Assembly (NCBI GenBank): GCA_035574295.1
Contig: DATLYX010000087.1
Span: 1 to 10,235 of the forward strand
DNA from: PNAI01 sp035574295
GTDB taxonomy: Bacteria > Pseudomonadota > Alphaproteobacteria > Rhizobiales > Xanthobacteraceae
DNA: 10,235 bases
Direction: 5' to 3'
The stretch's first letter is position 1. Every line of letters begins with the position of its first letter. Below, piece by piece: positions 6,030-10,235 of this stretch. Below the pieces are notes generated by a model. That model searched no databases. It was not told the DNA's origin and worked only from the letters and a program-made list of their open reading frames with translations. The translations under genes were made by a program, and so were the position numbers.

Positions 6030-8840
6030 TCAACGTTTTTTCCGCCACCCCCCGCGCATGCCCGCCTTGCCGCCGCTCGACCGCGGTCCGCCCGGCCGGT
6101 GCGGTCTGACCTCGTGGCTGAGGCCGATGCCCATTTCGTCGAGCGAGGGTTTGTGGGGACGCGACCTTTCATGTCCGCCGGAGGGTGACCGTCCGGTCGG
6201 GTCGTCGATCACCGCCATTTCGATAGAGCGCAAACGCTTGATCTCGTCGCGCAACCGCGCTGCCTCCTCGAAGTCCAGGTCGGCCGCTGCCGCGCGCATG
6301 CGCGCTTCGAGATCGGCGATCACCGCCTCGAAATTGTGTCCGATCAGCGCCGCCTCGTCCGCGCCGGCCACCCCCGCGATGCCGCCGGCCGTGGACACCA
6401 GCACATGGTCGCGCTCGTACACGCTCTCCAGGATGTCGGCGATCCCCTTCTTGACGCTCTCCGGCGTAATGCCGTTGGCCGCGTTCCACGCCGCCTGCTT
6501 CTCGCGCCGCCGGTTGGTCTCCGCGATTGCCCGCTGCATCGAACCGGTCACCGTGTCCGCATAAAGGATGACCCGCCCCTCCACGTTGCGCGCCGCGCGG
6601 CCGATGGTCTGGATGAGCGAGGTTTCGCTGCGCAAAAAACCCTCCTTGTCCGCATCGAGGATCGCGACCAGCGCGCATTCCGGAATGTCGAGTCCCTCGC
6701 GCAACAGGTTGATCCCCACCAGCACGTCGAAGGCGCCGAGCCGCAGGTCGCGGATGATCTCGATGCGTTCGATGGTGTCGATGTCGGAGTGCATGTAGCG
6801 CACGCGGATGCCCTGCTCGTGCAGGTATTCGGTCAGATCCTCTGCCATGCGCTTGGTCAGCACCGTGACCAGCGCGCGATAGCCTTTCGCCGCCACCTGC
6901 CGCACCTCGCCCAAAAGATCGTCCACCTGCGTGCGCGCCGGCCGCACCTCGACCGCGGGGTCGATCAGGCCGGTCGGCCGGATCACCTGCTCGACGAACA
7001 CCCCTTGCGTCTGGTCGAGCTCCCACGGGCCCGGCGTTGCCGACACGCAGATGGTCTGTGGCCGCATGGCGTCCCACTCCTCGAACCGGAGCGGCCTGTT
7101 GTCCATGCAGGAGGGCAGGCGGAAACCGTATTCCGCGAGCGTCGCCTTGCGCCGGAAATCGCCGCGGTACATGCCGCCGAGCTGCGGGATGGTGACGTGG
7201 CTCTCGTCTACGAACACGAGCGCATTGTCCGGGACGTATTCGAACAGGGTGGGCGGCGGCTCGCCGGGTTTGCGGCCGGTCAGATAGCGCGAATAGTTTT
7301 CGATCCCGGCGCAGCTTCCCGTCGCCTCCATCATCTCCAGGTCGAACAGGGTGCGCTGCTCGAGCCGCTGCGCCTCCAGGAGCCGCCCGGCGCGGTAGAG
7401 CTCCTCCAGCCGCTGCCGCAGCTCTAGCTTGATGTTCTGGATCGCCTGCAGCAGCGTTGGCCGCGGCGTCACATAGTGCGAGTTGGCGTACACCTTGACG
7501 AATTCCAGCTCGTCGGTGTTTTGGCCGGTGAGCGGGTCAAATTCATGGATCGACTCCACCTCGTCGCCGAACAGGTTGATGCGCCACGCCCGGTCCTCGT
7601 AGTGCGCCGGGAAAATATCGATCGAATCGCCGCGCACGCGGAACGAGCCGCGATAGAAATCGCCGGCGGTGCGCTTGTATTGCAGCGCCACGAGGTCGGC
7701 GATCAGCCGCCGCTGGTCGAGCCGGTCGCCGCGCTTGAGCGTGAACGTCATCGCCGAATAGGTCTCCACCGACCCGATGCCGTAGATACAGGACACGGAA
7801 GCCACGATGATCACGTCGTCGCGTTCCAAAAGCGCGCGCGTCGCCGCGTGCCGCATGCGGTCGATCTGTTCGTTGATGGCGGAGTCTTTCTCGATGTAGG
7901 TGTCGGTGCGCGGGATGTAGGCTTCCGGCTGGTAATAGTCGTAATAGGAAACGAAGTACTCCACCGCGTTGTCGGGAAAGAAGCCCTTGAACTCGCCGTA
8001 GAGCTGCGCCGCCAGCGTCTTGTTCGGCGCCAGGATTAAGGCCGGGCGTTGGGTTTCCTCGATCACCTTGGCCATGGTGAAGGTTTTGCCCGAGCCGGTG
8101 ACGCCGAGCAGCACCTGGGTACGCTCGTTGCGTTTGACGCCGGCGACCAGATCGCGGATCGCCTGCGGTTGATCGCCTTTTGGCTCGAAGTCGGATTTGA
8201 TGACGAGGCGATGCCCGCCTTCCGTCTTCTCCGGCCGCGGCGGCCGGTGCGGCGTCCACACCCGCGGGCTGCCGTCCTCGCGGAAAAATTCCGGCCGCCC
8301 TTCACGCAACAATTTCTCCAGCGCCCGCATGCTCGCCGTGGCACCGGTGATTCCTTCACCTCTCCCCGCTTGCGGGGAGAGATTGCCCGTCGGGGCAACG
8401 CGAAGGCGGGCGGGTGAAGGTGCGTCTGCGCGGGTTCGACCTCGGTCCCCCTCACCCGGCTCGCCACCCTCTCCCCGCAAGCGGGGGGAGGGAAGCAATG
8501 GCTCCTCCTCCTCGATCCCCCACGCCCGCGCGAGGTCCGGATCGAGCTCGCCGAGCCGTGGCGTCTTGGCCACATAGCCGGCCTGCGCGGCTTCGCCGAG
8601 GGCCTGTCGGGTCGATTTGCGCGCGCGATGCGCGGCAGAAAAATCCGCGCGGCGCTCGAACGAATTGTCCGGCGGCGGTTGCAGACCTGTGCCCGAGCCA
8701 ATGCCCGCCGTGCCCTTCTCGATCGCCGGATTGAGCAAGTCGGCGAGCGCAGGATCCATCGGCGGCACCTCGGGCCGATGCGCCTTGGCGCGCGTCGGCC
8801 GCGCGGGATCCTTCTTCGGCTTGTCGGGTGCGCGGGCCAT
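6030..8840 (-). CDS. uvrB: UvrABC excinuclease subunit B with long N-terminal extension
   Basis: UvrB is the damage-verifying helicase-like subunit of nucleotide excision repair. It is loaded by UvrA and recruits UvrC. The product is 936 residues, against about 670 in E. coli. The core begins near residue 212 (SDFEPKGDQPQAI). Walker A GVTGSGKT is at 246-253. The DNA-clamping beta-hairpin YYDYYQPEAY is at 299-308, DESH at 545-548, SATP at 600-603, GINLLREGLDIPE at 709-721 and motif VI QTIGRAARN at 744-752. The UVR domain that contacts UvrC is near 838-869, followed by a basic tail ending WRKKR. All catalytic motifs are intact. The extra 211 residues lie at the N-terminus. Residues 117-163 are encoded by a palindromic repeat (8353-8492). 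I chose the ATG at 8838-8840 (MARAPDKPKKDP) from likeness to rhizobial UvrB starts; a TTG at 8991-8993 would give 987 residues. No LexA-type box is visible upstream. Confidence 0.93.
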   Translation of the reverse strand: MARAPDKPKKDPARPTRAKAHRPEVPPMDPALADLLNPAIEKGTAGIGSGTGLQPPPDNSFERRADFSAAHRARKSTRQALGEAAQAGYVAKTPRLGELDPDLARAWGIEEEEPLLPSPRLRGEGGEPGEGDRGRTRADAPSPARLRVAPTGNLSPQAGRGEGITGATASMRALEKLLREGRPEFFREDGSPRVWTPHRPPRPEKTEGGHRLVIKSDFEPKGDQPQAIRDLVAGVKRNERTQVLLGVTGSGKTFTMAKVIEETQRPALILAPNKTLAAQLYGEFKGFFPDNAVEYFVSYYDYYQPEAYIPRTDTYIEKDSAINEQIDRMRHAATRALLERDDVIIVASVSCIYGIGSVETYSAMTFTLKRGDRLDQRRLIADLVALQYKRTAGDFYRGSFRVRGDSIDIFPAHYEDRAWRINLFGDEVESIHEFDPLTGQNTDELEFVKVYANSHYVTPRPTLLQAIQNIKLELRQRLEELYRAGRLLEAQRLEQRTLFDLEMMEATGSCAGIENYSRYLTGRKPGEPPPTLFEYVPDNALVFVDESHVTIPQLGGMYRGDFRRKATLAEYGFRLPSCMDNRPLRFEEWDAMRPQTICVSATPGPWELDQTQGVFVEQVIRPTGLIDPAVEVRPARTQVDDLLGEVRQVAAKGYRALVTVLTKRMAEDLTEYLHEQGIRVRYMHSDIDTIERIEIIRDLRLGAFDVLVGINLLREGLDIPECALVAILDADKEGFLRSETSLIQTIGRAARNVEGRVILYADTVTGSMQRAIAETNRRREKQAAWNAANGITPESVKKGIADILESVYERDHVLVSTAGGIAGVAGADEAALIGHNFEAVIADLEARMRAAAADLDFEEAARLRDEIKRLRSIEMAVIDDPTGRSPSGGHERSRPHKPSLDEMGIGLSHEVRPHRPGGPRSSGGKAGMRGGWRKKR
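8353..8492. repeat. Palindromic repeat element translated within uvrB
   Basis: About 140 bases with nested inverted repeats. CCTTCACC (8353-8360) is matched by GGTGAAGG (8413-8420). Inside these, CTCTCCCCGC (8360-8369) pairs with GCGGGGAGAG (8372-8381), and TTGCCC (8383-8388) with GGGCAA (8393-8398). A second stem, CCCTCTCCCCGC (8467-8478) with GCGGGGGGAGGG (8481-8492), closes the element with one G-T wobble. Such CTCTCCCCGC/GCGGGGAGAG palindromes are abundant between genes in Bradyrhizobium-type genomes, as I know them. Here the element lies in the uvrB frame without a stop and is read as PSPRLRGEGG ... NLSPQAGRGEG. Confidence 0.9.
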
Positions 8841-9028
8841 CGCGTGAATATGGGCCTGCGCCGACGCGGAGGGAAGGGCATGCGCCTTGCGGTCCGTACC
8901 TGCCGAAAGGCGCCAAAGGGAGCCGGATTCACCATTCAAATCGCGTCGTATCGTGTCGCTTCGCGCCCGGGCTCCATACCGCCCTCGCACCAATGCCGAA
9001 GACCGCGGCCTAATCGTCTTGTGCTTCC

Positions 9029-9057
9029 TTGCAATACGGGCGGATAGCGCCTATGTT
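9029..9057 (+). promoter_or_regulatory. Candidate promoter of the cold-shock gene
   Basis: TTGCAA (9029-9034) and TATGTT (9052-9057) are separated by exactly 17 bases. Transcription would begin near 9064, leaving an untranslated leader of about 143 bases. Long leaders are usual for genes of cold-shock proteins, where leader structure controls translation. Confidence 0.45.
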
Positions 9058-9146
9058 GATGCATCGATATTTGGCCGGACAACTGGGCCGCTCCGCTCAC
9101 ATAACGGGCGCACGTTTCAGATCTTCCAAATTCGACGAACCGGGAA

Positions 9147-9170
9147 TTGGCGACGTTGACCGTGCGCCAA
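9147..9170 (+). promoter_or_regulatory. Leader hairpin of the cold-shock gene
   Basis: TTGGCG (9147-9152) pairs with CGCCAA (9165-9170) around a 12-base loop, 36 bases before the start codon. It sits in the presumed leader and could influence translation with temperature. The stem is only six pairs, so this remains a candidate. Confidence 0.35.
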
Positions 9171-9206
9171 ACCCAAACGTGCACACCGTGAGTGAAAGGA
9201 CATCTG

Positions 9207-9416
9207 ATGACCAGTGGCACAGTTAAATTCTACAACGACCGAAAAGGATTCGGCTTCATTCAACCGGATAACGGCGAGAAGGACGTGTTCGTGCATGCGA
9301 CCGCGCTCGAACGCGCCGGGATCCGCAGTCTGAGCGAAGGCCAGAAGGTCCGCTTCGATACGCGCAACGATCCGCGCAGCGGCAAGATCGCAGTCAATGC
9401 GATCGAGCTCGCCTAA
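9207..9416 (+). CDS. Cold-shock domain protein, CspA family
   Basis: A 69-residue single cold-shock domain, an OB-fold that binds single-stranded RNA and DNA and acts as an RNA chaperone in the cytoplasm. RNP1 is KGFGFI at 13-18 and RNP2 is VFVHA at 27-31, each with the stacking aromatic residues. Where E. coli CspA has VKWFN, this protein has VKFYN, a substitution familiar in alphaproteobacterial members. The length is normal, and the C-terminus GKIAVNAIELA closes the barrel. The ATG at 9207 has AAAGGA with six bases spacing, which decides against a GTG at 9192. It is followed by a strong GC hairpin (9449-9470). Whether it is cold-induced, growth-phase-controlled or constitutive cannot be told from the sequence; the long leader hints at post-transcriptional control. 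Confidence 0.95.
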   Translation: MTSGTVKFYNDRKGFGFIQPDNGEKDVFVHATALERAGIRSLSEGQKVRFDTRNDPRSGKIAVNAIELA

Positions 9417-9448
9417 GGATCGCCGCGCGTCGTACCATCAAGAAAGTG

Positions 9449-9470
9449 CCGCCGCCCGCCCGGGCGGCGG
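9449..9470 (+). terminator. GC hairpin after the cold-shock gene
   Basis: CCGCCGCCCG (9449-9458) and CGGGCGGCGG (9461-9470) form a perfect 10-pair inverted repeat with a 2-base centre, 32 bases after the stop codon. No T run follows, so it is either a terminator of the GC-only kind or an mRNA-stabilising 3' end. Confidence 0.6.
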
Positions 9471-9515
9471 TATGGCGATTGGGGAATGCGGCAGCGAGTT
9501 GCAGAGGAATTGCCG

Positions 9516-10235
9516 ATGCGCCGCTTTCAGCTCATTCTGATCAAGCCGTCGCACTATCACGATGACGGCTACGTCATCCGCTGGTGGCGGGCGCTGATCC
9601 CTTCGAACTCTCTCGCCTCGATCTATGGCCTTGCGGCCGACTGCGCCGAGCGCAAGGTGCTCGGCCCCGATGTGGCGATCGATATCGACCTGATCGATGA
9701 AACCAACACGCGCGTCAAGATCCCGAAGCTGATCGCGCGCCTGCGCCGGCATCGCAACTTCGGTCTGATTGCGCTGGTCGGCGTGCAGTCCAATCAATAT
9801 CCGCGCGCCCTCGACATCGCGCGTCCCTTCCGTGCCGCCGGCATTCCGGTGGTGATCGGCGGGTTTCATGTATCCGGCTGCCTGTCGATGCTCGACGGCG
9901 GCGCCATCGACCTCGACCGCGCACGCGAGCTCGGTATTTCCCTTTTCGCCGGCGAGGCGGAAAACCGGCTGGCCGACATCGTCAGGGATGCCGCGCACGG
10001 TCGCCTCCGGCCGCTCTACGATTTCATGCAGGATCTGCCCGGGCTCGGCGGCACGCCCGTCCCGTTCCTGCCCCGCCGATTCGTCAAGCGCACGGCGGGG
10101 ACCAATGCCAGCTTTGATGCCGGCCGCGGCTGTCCGTTCCAGTGCTCGTTCTGCACCATCATCAATGTGCAGGGGCGCAAGTCGCGCTTCCGCACGCCCG
10201 ACGACATCGAAAGAATTGTGCGCGCCAATTGGGCG
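9516..10235 (+). CDS. B12-binding-type radical SAM protein, N-terminal part
   Basis: The first 240 codons of a gene that runs off the right edge. The product starts MRRFQLILIKPSHYHDDGYV. Residues 80-150 look like a Rossmann-type cobalamin-binding domain: LIALVGVQSNQYPRALDIA, then VIGGFHVSG at 113-121 and FAGEAE at 144-149. The radical SAM cluster motif CPFQCSFC is at 206-213, with Cys206, Cys210 and Cys213 binding the 4Fe-4S cluster. Such proteins methylate or rearrange unreactive carbon centres using SAM and often cobalamin. The classical DxHxxG cobalamin motif is not visible, so cofactor binding is uncertain. The start has AGAGGA about six bases upstream. It is not HpnP as I know it, because the sequence after the cysteines (TIINVQGRKSRFRT) differs. 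Substrate and pathway are unknown. Separated from the cold-shock gene by a hairpin, it probably has its own promoter. Confidence 0.85.
   Translation, partial: MRRFQLILIKPSHYHDDGYVIRWWRALIPSNSLASIYGLAADCAERKVLGPDVAIDIDLIDETNTRVKIPKLIARLRRHRNFGLIALVGVQSNQYPRALDIARPFRAAGIPVVIGGFHVSGCLSMLDGGAIDLDRARELGISLFAGEAENRLADIVRDAAHGRLRPLYDFMQDLPGLGGTPVPFLPRRFVKRTAGTNASFDAGRGCPFQCSFCTIINVQGRKSRFRTPDDIERIVRANWA

Larger units (their letters stand above)
8841..9206. other. Divergent region between uvrB and the cold-shock gene
   Basis: The 366 bases hold the start region of uvrB (minus) and the promoter and leader of the cold-shock gene (plus). The half near uvrB stays open in the uvrB frame back to a TTG at 8991-8993, so the true uvrB start is uncertain. 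For uvrB itself no strong promoter is visible. The palindromic TTGCAA at 9029-9034 could serve as -35 in both directions (minus-strand TAGGCC 16 bases on), but this is weak. Confidence 0.45.

Noticed and set aside
6336..7427. Long plus-strand open frame opposite uvrB
   Set aside because: It lies wholly antisense to conserved uvrB helicase motifs; long antisense frames are expected in GC-rich DNA and this one shows no recognisable domain.
8353..8492. Interpretation of the uvrB repeat as a CRISPR or transcription terminator
   Set aside because: There are only two differing stems, no regular spacers, and the sequence is within an open coding frame.
8841..9206. SOS (LexA) box before uvrB
   Set aside because: I looked for the alphaproteobacterial GTTC-N7-GTTC pattern and for GAAC-N7-GTTC; neither is present in the intergenic sequence.

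Overview
The window is GC-rich chromosomal DNA of an alphaproteobacterium, most likely a member of the Hyphomicrobiales (Rhizobiales) near the Bradyrhizobium/Rhodopseudomonas/Xanthobacteraceae group. This rests on the UvrB with a long N-terminal extension, the CTCTCCCCGC/GCGGGGAGAG palindromic repeat, the alphaproteobacterial form of the cold-shock protein, and several small proteins of a rhizobial type. The assignment is inferred from sequence character, not from a database search. I see no rRNA, tRNA, CRISPR array, transposase or phage gene.

Layout. Bases 1-157 hold an unassignable gene edge. Bases 158-2701 form a minus-strand block. Read in transcription order it holds a 44-aa lysine-rich protein with its own promoter, a 152-aa secreted protein with four cysteines and a terminator, a secreted RNase T2, and the 23S rRNA methyltransferase RlmJ. 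A plus-strand periplasmic-binding-protein-like gene without a signal peptide (2904-3644) runs tail to tail into a minus-strand operon of three small genes (4282 to 3646). The first two of these are diverged tandem paralogues. A putative outer-membrane protein (4607-5464, minus) follows after a 324-base gap. A 66-aa two-helix membrane protein (5827-6027, plus) meets the end of uvrB (6030-8840, minus). A cold-shock gene with a long leader (9207-9416, plus) and the first 240 codons of a B12-binding-type radical SAM protein (9516 to the right edge, plus) complete the window.

Functionally this is a mixed housekeeping neighbourhood (rRNA modification, nucleotide excision repair, cold shock, RNA degradation) with envelope and small proteins, not one pathway. 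I did not find a convincing new defence or mobile system. The most interesting signals are a palindromic repeat element of about 140 bp translated in frame inside uvrB, the operon of duplicated small amphipathic proteins, a 44-aa protein with a good promoter, a substrate-binding protein that appears to stay in the cytoplasm, and an RNase T2 with a changed second catalytic motif.
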